A stretch of 64,000 bases of DNA from JAMXLO01 sp963812075 (GCA_963812075.1 CAWETN010000007.1:744001-808000); one strand, 5' to 3'; positions 24,391 to 33,784 are shown, counted from the first letter of the stretch. A program made the numbers and translations. The notes: generated by a model not told the origin, from the letters alone.

Positions 24391-25547
24391 ACAGCGGAGC
24401 CGAGGGCGACCCAACGCCATCCTATGCCGGAGCAGACGAGGCTCGGCAGGTGGCGTACGAGCGATTTATTTGGAGCGAGATCACGAAGCGATTGAAGTTT
24501 GCGGCCGAGGTTCCGGGACCTGACTTCAATCCGCTGGTGGCCACGCCCCAGGAGCTTGAGCGGTTCAAGCTGCCTTCCCGTCCCGATCCGAACAGCAACC
24601 CACGTGCATTCGCCAACTGGCGCAAGGCGATGTCGCCTCCATTGGTCTTCCTGGAGCGTGGCGATGCCACTTCGCTGTTCAAGGTTTCGGCTCGAAGCCG
24701 GCAGCTGCAGTTCCAGAGCTCGCTGGATGCCACCCAGGCGATGAGCAACAACTGGTCCGGCGCGTATATCAGGGACAATGAGGGGGAAACCTATACCCGC
24801 ATTCAGGGAAGCTGGGTCGTGCCTCGCCCGTATCCTCCGCCCCCCCAAACTCCCGGCGGGGATTGGCTGCCGGGTACCAGCGTTGCGACAGTATGGCTCG
24901 GATTGGACGGCTGCGATCCGGGAAGCATCGCGATGCCGCAGTTCGGGACATTCCAAAAGGTCGTCGTGAACACTCCCACCAGGAACCCGGCCGACCTGGT
25001 GACATCGGTGTACGCATGGTGGCAGTGGTGGCAGATAGACGACGACGGGGTGCAGGTCGGCATCCCGACGAGCGTGTTTCCGCTTCAGGTGGGCGATCTG
25101 GTCTACGCGGAACTCGATGTGATCGATCCACACACCGTGCGATTCTTCCTCAAGAACCTGTCGCTCGGCACGGTGTTTCCGCCGTTCGACCTCGACCAGC
25201 CTTCGCCGTCGCCCACCAATCCCAACTTCCCGGTGACCGTGGAAGGCCGGACTGCGGAGTGGATCGTCGAACGGCAGACCGAGGCCCACACGACCAATCT
25301 GCGTCCGTTCTGCGACTATGGCGCGGTCATGTTCTACGGTTGCAACGCCCAGGTGCACACAGCGACAGGAGCCTCCGAGGACCGACAGCTTGATCTGGCG
25401 ACAACGATCCGGCTGGCCGATTGGACTCTCGCGACGGCCGGCGGGGTGGACCAGCCCGGGATACATAAACCAGGCATCATCGTATCGTCCGCGGCGCTCC
25501 AGGGTGACGACGGCTTGCTCGTGACCTACACCGGCGCCACGCCGTGA
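24387..25547 (+). CDS. G1 family (eqolisin-like) glutamic peptidase
   Basis: A 386-residue protein. After about 115 N-terminal residues comes an eqolisin-like beta-sandwich: SNNWSGAYIRDNEGE, GSWVVPRPYPPPP, ATVWLGLDGCDPGSIAMPQF and TVEGRTAEWIVERQTE. Gln near residue 184 (in MPQFGT) and Glu near 290 (in TAEWIVE) correspond to the catalytic Gln/Glu pair of scytalidoglutamic peptidase. These peptidases work at acid pH. No signal peptide is visible, although the long N-terminal part may be a propeptide. ATG 24387 overlaps the upstream stop (ATGA); ATG 24375 is an alternative. Confidence 0.8.
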   Translation: MNSGAEGDPTPSYAGADEARQVAYERFIWSEITKRLKFAAEVPGPDFNPLVATPQELERFKLPSRPDPNSNPRAFANWRKAMSPPLVFLERGDATSLFKVSARSRQLQFQSSLDATQAMSNNWSGAYIRDNEGETYTRIQGSWVVPRPYPPPPQTPGGDWLPGTSVATVWLGLDGCDPGSIAMPQFGTFQKVVVNTPTRNPADLVTSVYAWWQWWQIDDDGVQVGIPTSVFPLQVGDLVYAELDVIDPHTVRFFLKNLSLGTVFPPFDLDQPSPSPTNPNFPVTVEGRTAEWIVERQTEAHTTNLRPFCDYGAVMFYGCNAQVHTATGASEDRQLDLATTIRLADWTLATAGGVDQPGIHKPGIIVSSAALQGDDGLLVTYTGATP

Positions 25548-25565
25548 TGCGCTGTCCCGTCGTCG

Positions 25566-27041
25566 TCAGTCGAACCCCAGGAAGCCCGTCATCTCGCTGA
25601 TCGGCCGCGCCGCTTGCAGCCTGGCGATGTCGGGCACCGGCCGCGCGGTCCTCGCATCCCCCGCCAGCATCGCCTCCAGTTCCGCGGCCACCGCCAGCAC
25701 GAAGGCGTCGCCGCCGCGCGGCCCGACGATCTGCAGGCCGAACGGCATGCCGTTGCGGTCGAGCCCCACCGGCAGCGACACCGCAGGATGGCCCGCCAAG
25801 GTCACCGCATAGGCCAGCGCCAGCCAATGGAAGTAGGTGCGCGTCGGCCTGCCGTCGATCTCCGCCGGATACAGCTCGCGCCACGAGCGCGGGCTGATGG
25901 TGATCGACGGCGTCAGGATCACGTCCCAGTCGTCGAAGAACGCCTGCCAGCGGCGGTACAGCGCGGTCTGCAATGCCTGCGCCCGCGCCACGTCCGCTGC
26001 AGTGTAGCGCAGCCCCTCCTCGACGTTCGCGCGCACGTTCGGGCCGACGTCCTGCGGCCGGGTGCGCACCTTCTCCGCGTGCCCCGCAAGGAAGCCGAGT
26101 GAGCGCAGCACCTCGAACGCCTCGTCGGCGCCGGCGCAGTCGGGCGTCGCGTCCTCGGCGCGGGCGAACACCCCACGCAGCGTGCTGGTCTTCTCCGCGA
26201 ATACCTCGGCGATATGGCGCTCGGTCGGGGCAAAGCCGAAGTCCGGCGTGAACGCCACGCGCAGCCGCGACAGGTCGATGCGCGCGGGCACCGCGTAGTC
26301 CTCCGCCCGCACCGCGGCGGCCAGCGGATCGCGCGTGTCGTCGCTGACCATGGTCGAGAGCAGCAGGCACAGGTCCGGCACGGTGCGCGCCATGGGTCCG
26401 GCGACCGGAAGGTTGCTCCAGCCCAGCCCGCGCCGCTCGTTGGCGACCAGGCCCGGCGTCGGGCGGAAGCCGACGATGCCGCTGAACGCCGCCGGGTTGC
26501 GCAGCGACCCGCCGGTGTCCGAGCCGGTGCACAGCGGCACCATGCCGGTCGCCAGCGCCACCGCCGATCCGCCGGATGAACCGGCCGCGGACCGTGTCGG
26601 GTCGAACGGATTGCCGGTTGCCCCGTACACCGCGTTGCGCGTGTTCGCACCGGCGCCGAACTCCGGCGTGTTGGTCTTGCCGACCACGATGGCGCCGGCC
26701 TGGCGCACCGCGGCGACGATGCGCTCGTCGGCAGCCGGGACGTGGTCGCGGAAGATCACGCTACCATGGGTGGTGCGCAGACCCGCGGTCTCCTGCAGGT
26801 CCTTGATGCCGATCGGCAGCCCGTGCAGCGGCGGCAGGTCGTCGCCGCGTGCCACAGCTGCATCCGCCTGCCGCGCCGCGGCACGCGCCCGCTCGAAGTC
26901 GCGCGCGACCATGGCGTTGACCGCGTGGTCCACCGCCTCGATGCGCGCGATGCAGCTTGCCAGCAGTTCGCTTGGCGCAAGCTGCTTGCGGCCGATCAGG
27001 CGACGGGCGTCGACCGCGGTCAGATCGCATGGCTCGGTCAT
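25566..27041 (-). CDS. amidase signature family protein
   Basis: A 491-residue amidase with the Ser-cisSer-Lys triad: Lys in PIGIKDLQETAGLRT, the first Ser in TRSAAGSSGGSAVALATGM, and the second in CTGSDTGGSLRNPAAFSG. The family hydrolyses amide bonds of varied substrates, including aryl and aliphatic amides. Its ATG is 4 bp beyond the stop of gamma-glutamyltransferase on the same strand, so the two are probably one operon, perhaps for degradation of amides and glutamyl compounds. Substrate not determined. Confidence 0.9.
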   Translation of the reverse strand: MTEPCDLTAVDARRLIGRKQLAPSELLASCIARIEAVDHAVNAMVARDFERARAAARQADAAVARGDDLPPLHGLPIGIKDLQETAGLRTTHGSVIFRDHVPAADERIVAAVRQAGAIVVGKTNTPEFGAGANTRNAVYGATGNPFDPTRSAAGSSGGSAVALATGMVPLCTGSDTGGSLRNPAAFSGIVGFRPTPGLVANERRGLGWSNLPVAGPMARTVPDLCLLLSTMVSDDTRDPLAAAVRAEDYAVPARIDLSRLRVAFTPDFGFAPTERHIAEVFAEKTSTLRGVFARAEDATPDCAGADEAFEVLRSLGFLAGHAEKVRTRPQDVGPNVRANVEEGLRYTAADVARAQALQTALYRRWQAFFDDWDVILTPSITISPRSWRELYPAEIDGRPTRTYFHWLALAYAVTLAGHPAVSLPVGLDRNGMPFGLQIVGPRGGDAFVLAVAAELEAMLAGDARTARPVPDIARLQAARPISEMTGFLGFD

Positions 27042-27045
27042 GCGC

Positions 27046-28647
27046 TCAGTACCCTAGCGCCAGCCCGTCCTTGCGCGGTTCGGAGCCACCGATCAGGCAG
27101 CCGCGTGCGCGATCGATCCAGATGGCCTGGCCGCCGCCATGCGGTCGCTCGACCGGTTCCAGTTCGTGGCCCAGGCGGACCAGTGCGTCGCAGATGTCCT
27201 GCGGGATGCCGCGCTCGATCTGCACCTTGCCCTTCAGCGGGAACAGCCGCGGCAGGTCCAGCGACTCCTGAATGTCCAGCCCGTATTCGAGCAGGTTGGT
27301 GACGAACAGCGAGTGACCCATCGGCTGGAAGTGTCCGCCCATCACGCCGAACGGCATCACCGCCTGATTGTCCTTGCACACCATGCCGGGGATGATGGTG
27401 TGCATCGGCCGCTTGCGCGGCGCGATGCAGTTCGGATGGCCGCGCTCGATGCGGAAGCCGAAGCCGCGGTTCTGCAGCATCACGCCCGAGCGTTCGGCGA
27501 GGATCGCCGAACCGAAGCCCTCGAACAGCGAGTTGATGAAGCTGCACGCGTTGCCGTCCTGATCGACCACGCAGAGGTAGATCGTGTCGCGGTGCGGCGG
27601 CATCAGCGCCTCGCCCGCTGCCGGCAGCGAGCGCATCGCGCCGTCGTCCTTGATCAGCGCGCGCAGGCTCGACAGGTACTCGGCGCTCAGCAGCTTCTTC
27701 ACCGGCACATCGACCTGCGACATGTCGGCGACGAAGGCGTCGCGGTCGCGATAGGCCAGGCGCGCGGCCTCGATGTGGCGATGGTAGCGCAGCGCCCCCA
27801 ACGGGCCGTCGCTCGCCGACGGCAGTCCGCCCAGCATGCCCAGGATCATCAGGCCCACGATCCCCTGGCCGTTCGGCGGGATCTGGTAGACGTCGTAGCC
27901 CTTCCAGTTCAGCGTGATCGGCTCGACGAAGTCGGCGTTGGCGAGACCGGCGGCGAAATCCGCCTCGGTATGCAGCCCGCCGCGCGCGCGCAGGGTGGCG
28001 ACAATGTCGGCGGCGACCGGACCCTCGTAGAACGCCTTGGCGCCGTGGCGGGCGATGCCGCGCAGCGTCTCCGCCAGGGCCGGGTTGCGGAAGATGTCGC
28101 CGGGGGCGGGCGCCTTGCCGTTGGGCAGGAAGGCGTGCGCGCCGTTCTTGCGCAGCTTGGCCTCCAGCCGCTGCCAGTCCCATGCCACCTTCGAGTGCAC
28201 CGGCCAGCCCTCGGCGGCATAGCGGATCGCCGGCTGCAGCAGTTCGTCGAGACCCTTGCGGCCGTGCGCCTGCAGCAGCGTCTCCCAGGCATTGATCGCG
28301 CCGGGCACGGTGACCGCGTGCGGCGACGTGTTGTCCAACTGGCCGGAGATGCCGTGCTCCTCGTACCAGTCGATCGTGGCAGCGGCCGGTGCGCGGCCCG
28401 AACCGTTCAGCGCGATCACCTTGCCGGCGCCGGCGGGCGCATACAGGCAGAAGCAGTCGCCGCCGATGCCGGTGGACTGCGGCTCGATCACGCACAGCAC
28501 GGCGCAGGCCGCCACCGCGGCATCCAGCGCATTGCCGCCGGCGCGCAGCACGTCGAGGGCGGTCAGCGTCGCGGCCGGCATCGAGGTCGCAGCCATGCCG
28601 TGCGTCGCGTAGACCGGGCTGCGGCCTGGCAGATGGAAATCGCGCAT
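27046..28647 (-). CDS. ggt: gamma-glutamyltransferase family protein
   Basis: A 533-residue Ntn hydrolase: AGGNALDAAVAACAVLCVIE and PQSTGIGGDCFCLYAPAG at the N-terminus; the small subunit would start at the Thr of HRDTIYLCVVDQDGNACSF, the usual self-cleavage site and nucleophile. It would transfer or hydrolyse gamma-glutamyl groups, as in glutathione turnover. The sequence around the nucleophile (TIYLCVVD) differs from the common TTHYSVVD, so it may be one of the GGT-like enzymes with other substrates. No signal peptide is evident. It precedes the amidase gene. Confidence 0.85.
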   Translation of the reverse strand: MRDFHLPGRSPVYATHGMAATSMPAATLTALDVLRAGGNALDAAVAACAVLCVIEPQSTGIGGDCFCLYAPAGAGKVIALNGSGRAPAAATIDWYEEHGISGQLDNTSPHAVTVPGAINAWETLLQAHGRKGLDELLQPAIRYAAEGWPVHSKVAWDWQRLEAKLRKNGAHAFLPNGKAPAPGDIFRNPALAETLRGIARHGAKAFYEGPVAADIVATLRARGGLHTEADFAAGLANADFVEPITLNWKGYDVYQIPPNGQGIVGLMILGMLGGLPSASDGPLGALRYHRHIEAARLAYRDRDAFVADMSQVDVPVKKLLSAEYLSSLRALIKDDGAMRSLPAAGEALMPPHRDTIYLCVVDQDGNACSFINSLFEGFGSAILAERSGVMLQNRGFGFRIERGHPNCIAPRKRPMHTIIPGMVCKDNQAVMPFGVMGGHFQPMGHSLFVTNLLEYGLDIQESLDLPRLFPLKGKVQIERGIPQDICDALVRLGHELEPVERPHGGGQAIWIDRARGCLIGGSEPRKDGLALGY

Positions 28648-28662
28648 GCGGGCTCCAGTGAG

Positions 28663-28715
28663 TGGTCAGTGATCGGTGGTCGGTGCAGTATGGACCACCA
28701 CCCGATCACTGACCA
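28663..28715. repeat. inverted repeat between divergent genes
   Basis: TGGTCAGTGATCGG (from 28663) is matched by its complement ending at 28715, a 14-bp perfect stem, with further partial pairing around GGTGGTC and GACCACCAC. It spans the 80-bp space between ggt and the CsaA gene, so it overlaps the promoters. It may be a repeat element, an operator or a shared bidirectional signal. Confidence 0.6.
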
Positions 28716-28727
28716 TGGGAGCGGCCG

Positions 28728-29069
28728 ATGGCCGAAACGATCGCTTACGACGCGTTCGAGCGCGTCGATATCCGTGTCGGCACGATCACCGACGCGCAGC
28801 CCTTTCCGCAGGCGCGCAAGCCGGCCTACCGGCTGGTGATCGACTTCGGTCCGGAGATCGGCAGCAAGCGGTCCTCGGCGCAGCTCACCGTGCACTATCG
28901 GCCGGACCAGCTGATCGGGCGACAGGTCTGCGCGGTGGTGAATTTCCCGCCGCGGCAGATCGGCCCGTTCATCAGCGAGGTGCTGACGCTGGGCATGCCG
29001 GACGGCGAGGACGCCGTCGTGCTGGTGCGTCCGGACTTCAAGGTGCCGAACGGCGGCAAGCTGTTCTGA
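28728..29069 (+). CDS. CsaA-like tRNA-binding domain protein
   Basis: A 113-residue single-domain protein of the CsaA type, an OB fold: FERVDIRVGTITDAQPFPQA, AYRLVIDFGPEIGSKRSSAQ, VNFPPRQIGPFISEVLTLG and VRPDFKVPNGGKLF. CsaA binds tRNA or acts as a secretion-related chaperone in Bacillus; the role in proteobacteria is unclear. The length is normal. Its stop overlaps the start of the phosphoribosyltransferase gene (TGATG). Confidence 0.9.
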   Translation: MAETIAYDAFERVDIRVGTITDAQPFPQARKPAYRLVIDFGPEIGSKRSSAQLTVHYRPDQLIGRQVCAVVNFPPRQIGPFISEVLTLGMPDGEDAVVLVRPDFKVPNGGKLF

Positions 29070-29569
29070 TGGCCACCCACTATTACGCCGTGTCGTGGGA
29101 CCAGCTGCACCGCGACGCCCGCGCACTGGCGTGGCGGCTGATGGACAAGGGGCCGTTCGCCGGCATCGTGGCGATCACCCGCGGCGGGCTGATCCCGGCG
29201 GCGATCATCGCGCGCGAACTGGACGTACGGCTGGTGGAGAGCGTGTCGATCGTGTCCTACGCGGCGGGAAGCGGCGGCACGCTGATCGAGGAGGAGAACA
29301 GCGGCGTCCCCGTGGTGATCAAGCCGCCGGCGGCGGCGGGGGACGGCGCCGGGTTCCTGATCGTCGACGATCTCGTGGATACCGGCACCACGGCGCGGGT
29401 GGTGCGCGGCCTGCTGCCGAAGGCGCACTTCGCCACGGTGTACGCCAAGCCGGCGGGGCGGCCGGCGGTGGACGACTTCATCACCGAGGTGTCGCAGGAC
29501 ACCTGGATCCTGTTCCCGTGGGACACCGAGCCGCAGTTCGTGGCGCCGCTGGTGAAGCGCGGCGGGTAG
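29069..29569 (+). CDS. gpt: xanthine phosphoribosyltransferase-like protein
   Basis: A 166-residue purine salvage enzyme. GIVAITRGGLIPAAIIAREL and the PRPP-binding loop GFLIVDDLVDTGTTARVV are diagnostic of type I phosphoribosyltransferases, and YAKPAGRPAVDDFITEV with DTWILFPWDTEP is specific to the Gpt/XGPT group. It converts xanthine or guanine plus PRPP to the nucleotide. The ATG overlaps the CsaA stop, so both are translated from one message. Confidence 0.87.
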   Translation: MATHYYAVSWDQLHRDARALAWRLMDKGPFAGIVAITRGGLIPAAIIARELDVRLVESVSIVSYAAGSGGTLIEEENSGVPVVIKPPAAAGDGAGFLIVDDLVDTGTTARVVRGLLPKAHFATVYAKPAGRPAVDDFITEVSQDTWILFPWDTEPQFVAPLVKRGG

Positions 29570-29581
29570 CGCGGCGCCCGG

Positions 29582-30994
29582 TCAATCCGCCATGGGTGGC
29601 ACCCGGAGATGCCAGTCGTGCGCCGACTGGTAGGCGTGGCCGATCCGCAGTGCCAACGGCTCCTGATACGCCCGGCAGACGATCTGCAGCGAACTGGGCA
29701 GCCCGCTGGCGGTAAATCCGTTCGGCACCGCCGCCGCGCACAGGTCGCAGTAATTGACCCACCGGGTGAGGATCGCCGGTGTGGTCGTCTGGTCGATCGA
29801 GGCGGCAACCGGTGCCGGCGTCAGCATCGTCGGCGTCAGCAGCGCGTCCATGCCCTGAATGGCGGCGTTGAAGTCCAGGATCATCTGTTCGCGCGCGGCC
29901 ATGGCGTTCAGGTATTCCTTCGACGAGATCGCCGCCCCCGCCCGCACCCGCGGCCGCACGTCCTGGTCGAGCGGCGAGGCGTTGTCGTCCGCAAGGTCGG
30001 CGACCGCGGCATAGATCTCGGCGGAGATGATCTGCCCCATCGCCCCGGCCAGATCGGCGAAGCGCGCGGGCAAGGTCAGGTCAGCGATCTCGGCACCGAG
30101 CGAGGCCAGAAAGTCGACCGAGCGGTCGTAGGCGGCGAGAATTTCGGCATCGACCGCGGCGCGCTCCGCCGCCGGCAGCCGGCCGAGCCGCAGCCCCCGC
30201 ACGCCGCGCCGCAGGTCCGGCATCGGATCGACGTCGCGGACCGGCATGGTGTGCGGATCGCGCGGGTCGCCGCCTTGCAGCACGGTCAGCAGCAGCGCGG
30301 CATCCTCCACATCGCGGGTGATCGGGCCCGGCGTGTCCAGCGTCGGGCTGAGCGGCAGCACCCCGAACGTGCTGATCCGTCCGATCGTGGTCTTCAGGCC
30401 GGTGATGCCGTTCCACGCCGCCGGGATGCGCACGGAGCCGCCGGTGTCCGTCCCGATGGCCCAGGGTGCCATGCGGGCGGCGACGGCGACGCCGGAGCCG
30501 GAGGACGAACCCCCCGGTGCGCGGTGGCTGGCCGCGTCCCAAGGGTTCCGCGGCGTGCCGAGATGCTGGTTGGTGCCCCAGCCGCCATAGGCGAATTCGA
30601 CCGTGTGGGTCTTGCCTAGATTGATCATGCCGGCCGCCATCAGCTTGCGGTGCAGGGTGGCGGTGCGCGGCGCGATCCGGTCGCGCCAGGCGGCGGAGCC
30701 TCCCATCGCGACCTCACCCTCGATTTCCACCAGGTCCTTGATGGCGATCGGGATGCCGTGCAGGGGCCCGACGGCGTGGCCGGAACGGATGGCCTTGTCG
30801 GCGGCCTCGGCGGCGAGCCGGGCGTTGGCGGCGTTGACCGAGACGAACGCCTGGAGCTTGGGCTCCAGCCGGTCGATCCGTGCAAGGTATTCATCCACCA
30901 GGTCGACCGGCGACAGGCGCCGCGCGGCGATCTCGGCCGCCTGCGTGTGGACCGGAAGGAAGGCGGGGGATCGCATGGCTGAACTTCCGCTCAT
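29582..30994 (-). CDS. amidase signature family protein
   Basis: An amidase of about 470 residues: IPIAIKDLVEIEGEVAMGGS carries the catalytic Lys, HRAPGGSSSGSGVAVAARM and GTDTGGSVRIPAAWNG the two serines. It is a different subgroup from the amidase at 25.6-27.0 kb. Starts at 30994 (MSGSSAMRSP) and 30976 (MRSPAFLPV) are both possible; I use the first because GAGG lies nine bases upstream. It lies 10 bp after the cyclase-family gene, so the two are probably an operon that opens amide and formamide-like bonds. Confidence 0.87.
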   Translation of the reverse strand: MSGSSAMRSPAFLPVHTQAAEIAARRLSPVDLVDEYLARIDRLEPKLQAFVSVNAANARLAAEAADKAIRSGHAVGPLHGIPIAIKDLVEIEGEVAMGGSAAWRDRIAPRTATLHRKLMAAGMINLGKTHTVEFAYGGWGTNQHLGTPRNPWDAASHRAPGGSSSGSGVAVAARMAPWAIGTDTGGSVRIPAAWNGITGLKTTIGRISTFGVLPLSPTLDTPGPITRDVEDAALLLTVLQGGDPRDPHTMPVRDVDPMPDLRRGVRGLRLGRLPAAERAAVDAEILAAYDRSVDFLASLGAEIADLTLPARFADLAGAMGQIISAEIYAAVADLADDNASPLDQDVRPRVRAGAAISSKEYLNAMAAREQMILDFNAAIQGMDALLTPTMLTPAPVAASIDQTTTPAILTRWVNYCDLCAAAVPNGFTASGLPSSLQIVCRAYQEPLALRIGHAYQSAHDWHLRVPPMAD

Positions 30995-31004
30995 GTGGGT
31001 TGCC

Positions 31005-31694
31005 TCACTCGAATACCGCCACCGCGCGGATCGGGCTTGCGGTGCCGCCACGGATCTTCAGTGGGAAGCCGATGAAGCGGAACCTTCCGCGCCCCACCAG
31101 TTTGTCCAGATTGGCCAGGCATTCCATGTGCGTGATGCCGCGCTCCGCGCAGGCCATGTGCGCGAGATAGTTGGGTTCGCCTTCCGGCGCCGGGCTGATC
31201 GCCTCGACGCCGAACATCAGGATGCCGCGATCCGCCAGCCAGTGCACCGATTCCAGCGCCAGCCCAGGGAAGTCGTGCAGGTAGCCGGGCTTGCCCAGCA
31301 GCCGCTCGTTGGTCGCCATGTAGAGCAGCACGGTGTCGCGCGGCCGGATCTCCTGGCCCGACCGGTCGAGTGCCGTCTGCATCTCCGGCACGGTGATCGC
31401 GTGCTTCAGCGGCACGTGCGACAGGTCGAGACAGATCGCCGACGTGTAGAAGTTCTCCAGCGGCACCTCGTCGATCGACAGCGCGCCGGGCCGAGGATCG
31501 AAGTGCACCGGCGCATCGACATGCGTGCCGGCATGGTCGGACAGCGCGATCGACAGCGCCTTGGAGGTGAACACCGTGTCGCCGGCGACCTTCTTCTCCG
31601 AATGGTCGCCCCACACCGTCATGATGACCGGCGGATGCGACGGATGGGTCTGCGTGCGGTGGAATAGCTCGCGGCTGAGGTCGATGAGTTCCAT
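31005..31694 (-). CDS. cyclase-family (kynurenine formamidase-like) metal hydrolase
   Basis: A 229-residue enzyme with the metal-binding signature SDHAGTHVDAPVHFDPRPGA (HxGTHxDxPxH) and further pieces typical of the cyclase family (IDLSRELFHRTQTHPSHPPV, AITVPEMQTAL). Members cleave N-formylkynurenine, isatin or related ring or amide compounds. It shares an operon with the amidase downstream and is divergent from the gluconolactonase-like gene at 31761. Confidence 0.88.
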   Translation of the reverse strand: MELIDLSRELFHRTQTHPSHPPVIMTVWGDHSEKKVAGDTVFTSKALSIALSDHAGTHVDAPVHFDPRPGALSIDEVPLENFYTSAICLDLSHVPLKHAITVPEMQTALDRSGQEIRPRDTVLLYMATNERLLGKPGYLHDFPGLALESVHWLADRGILMFGVEAISPAPEGEPNYLAHMACAERGITHMECLANLDKLVGRGRFRFIGFPLKIRGGTASPIRAVAVFE

Positions 31695-31760
31695 GGCGGT
31701 GCCCTTCGCGAGAGGTGTGCGGCGGTGCTAGCGTCCCGCATCGCACGGGAGGAGACAACC

Positions 31761-32621
31761 ATGGCCGGACTGGCGGATGTCCTCGAGACGACGCAGCTCG
31801 AGAAGCTGGCGGGCGGGTTCGTGTTCACCGAGGGACCTCTGTGGCACCCGGACGGCTTCTACTACTTCGTCGATATAAGGCAGAACCTGCTGTACCGCAT
31901 GGTGATCGGCAAGAAGCCGGAGGTCGTGCGCAAGACCATCGGCGGCAACGGCACCACCTTCGACCTGCAGGGTCGGCTGATCAACTGCGAGGGCGATGGC
32001 CGCATGGTGACACGGCTTGCCGCGGACGGGTCGGTGACGACTCTGGTGGATCGCTTCGAGGGCAAGCAGCTGAACCGTCCGAACGACGTGATCTGCCATT
32101 CGAACGGGTCGCTTTATTTCACCGATCCCGGCTACCGCGTGCCGGTGAACGAGCGCGAGCTGGACGCCGCGGTGTACCGTATCGCGCCCGACGGGTCGGT
32201 CAGTCTGGCGGTGCCGGTGGAGTATCCGAACGGGCTGGCGCTGTCGCCCGACGAGCGGACGCTCTACATCGCCAACACGCGGTGGTGCCAGTACATCCAC
32301 GCGGTGGAGCTGGACGCAGCGGGCACCATGCTGCGCCGGCGGGTGTTCGCCGACATGTCGGCCGACGGCACCAACGGCGTGCCGGACGGGATGAAGGTGG
32401 ACCAGGCAGGGCGGGTGTTCTGCACCGGCACCGGCGGGGTATGGGTGTTTGCGCCGGACGGCTCGAAGCTCGGCATGATCGACATGCCGGAGGTGTGCGC
32501 CAACGTGGCGTTCGGCGGACCGGACCTGAAGACGCTGTTCCTGACCGCCAGCACGTCTGTCTATACGCTGCGGGTGAAGACGCCGGGCATGCCGCATCCT
32601 TGGTACAAACTGCGAGCATAG
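31761..32621 (+). CDS. SMP-30/gluconolactonase-like beta-propeller protein
   Basis: A 286-residue six-bladed propeller: FVFTEGPLWHPDGFYYFVDI with the metal-ligand Glu, KQLNRPNDVICHSNGSLYFT with conserved Asn and Asp, VEYPNGLALSPDERTLYIAN, and NGVPDGMKVDQAGRVFCTG. The fold hydrolyses sugar lactones and similar esters with a divalent metal. ATG 31761 has GGGAGGAGA 6-14 bases upstream; the earlier in-frame start at 31725 is not supported. It is unpaired with a sugar pathway here; it may serve the neighbouring degradative genes. Confidence 0.87.
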   Translation: MAGLADVLETTQLEKLAGGFVFTEGPLWHPDGFYYFVDIRQNLLYRMVIGKKPEVVRKTIGGNGTTFDLQGRLINCEGDGRMVTRLAADGSVTTLVDRFEGKQLNRPNDVICHSNGSLYFTDPGYRVPVNERELDAAVYRIAPDGSVSLAVPVEYPNGLALSPDERTLYIANTRWCQYIHAVELDAAGTMLRRRVFADMSADGTNGVPDGMKVDQAGRVFCTGTGGVWVFAPDGSKLGMIDMPEVCANVAFGGPDLKTLFLTASTSVYTLRVKTPGMPHPWYKLRA

Positions 32622-32655
32622 GAAGTATGGCAGAAGAGCTGGTGGGTCAGGGCGC

Positions 32656-33784
32656 CTAGGCTCGGTCGGCCCTGAGCTGCACGGCAACGTCACCTGCTAT
32701 TGCTTGAAAGGCGTCACGTACTGCCGAACTCCGTAAATCGACGATTGGAATTGCTGGCCATCCATTCAGGTTGGTCGTCGTGATGCTGACGCCCGGCACT
32801 GCCTTCAGCCGATCGAGCAGCCGCTGTCGCGACGACTCTGAGGCGAAGGCAGGGTCACTGTGCAGGTACTGGAGCGAGGTTTCGATCTTGCCTGTGCTTC
32901 GGCGCAGGAAGAACGGCGAAGCGACCGTGCCGTCGCTGCGGCGAATGGCAGCCGACATGGAGTCCTGGCTTTTCGATATGGCAATCGAGAACCCGGTTGC
33001 GCGGAGCCAAACGAGTAGATGTTGTGCCGCTACTTCGGCATCCGAGCCGAACTTCGCTCCAAGACTGGCTAGCCAATCTTGCTCGGAGATCGGCGGTAGC
33101 GCCTCTTGCACAGCTTTCGCCGCCTGGGCTCGTTGTGTTGCTCCCACCAATCGGGGGACCAGCGTTCTCAACCCGTCACTGCTGGCGAATTGCTCGACCT
33201 CCACCGCCAGAACCTCGGCCGGTCGCATTTGCTCGTTCAGGAATTCGACGATCCTGCGCAGCTCAGGGGGGATACGGTCAGCGACGAATATAAGTCGGAC
33301 GCGGCCAGCGCGGAGATTCGCCTCCACCTGGCGCCAGTATGAGTTCAGGATCGGTGTCACCCAGAAATTCGGCCAACACGCCGTCTGGATCGCTGCCTGC
33401 TTGGTGGGCAGTCTCGGAGAATTTCGTGACCAAGCGCTCGGTTGGCAGATAGGTAACGCCATTCGCAGCGTAGTCAAGCATTTGGGCCACCACTTCTCGT
33501 CGAACGCGCGTATCCGATGCACGTTTCACTTCCACCAGTACAGGGACGCCTTCGCGATCTACGAACAAATGATCGAGCGACCAGCGGTCGGAACCGTCCT
33601 GTTCGCCGGGCACGCCAAGTTCGCGGCAGATAAGCAATAGGCTTTGTCCCGAGGGATCCGCAGCGCCAGGTACGGACGGATGCTCAGCAAGTAGACGTTG
33701 CAGCAGCGCCTCCGAGTCATATGGCGATTGTCTGAGTTCAGTCAGCTGATTGTCCTGGCCGATCAGAAAGATGCGTGAATCCAC
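32656..33784 (-). CDS. PD-(D/E)XK-type nuclease-like protein, frame interrupted
   Basis: The N-terminal half has the nuclease-like core SLDHLFVDREGVPVLVEVKR (Asp, then ExK), followed by a helix-rich part RRIVEFLNEQMRPAEVLAVE. I recall this as a widespread 375-residue family of unknown function with a restriction-endonuclease-like fold. The frame shifts by +1 at about 33339-33346, at the codon before YWRQVEANLRAGR. Removal of one base gives exactly 375 residues. GC content is lower than in the neighbours, so it may have been acquired. No methyltransferase partner is adjacent. Confidence 0.75.
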
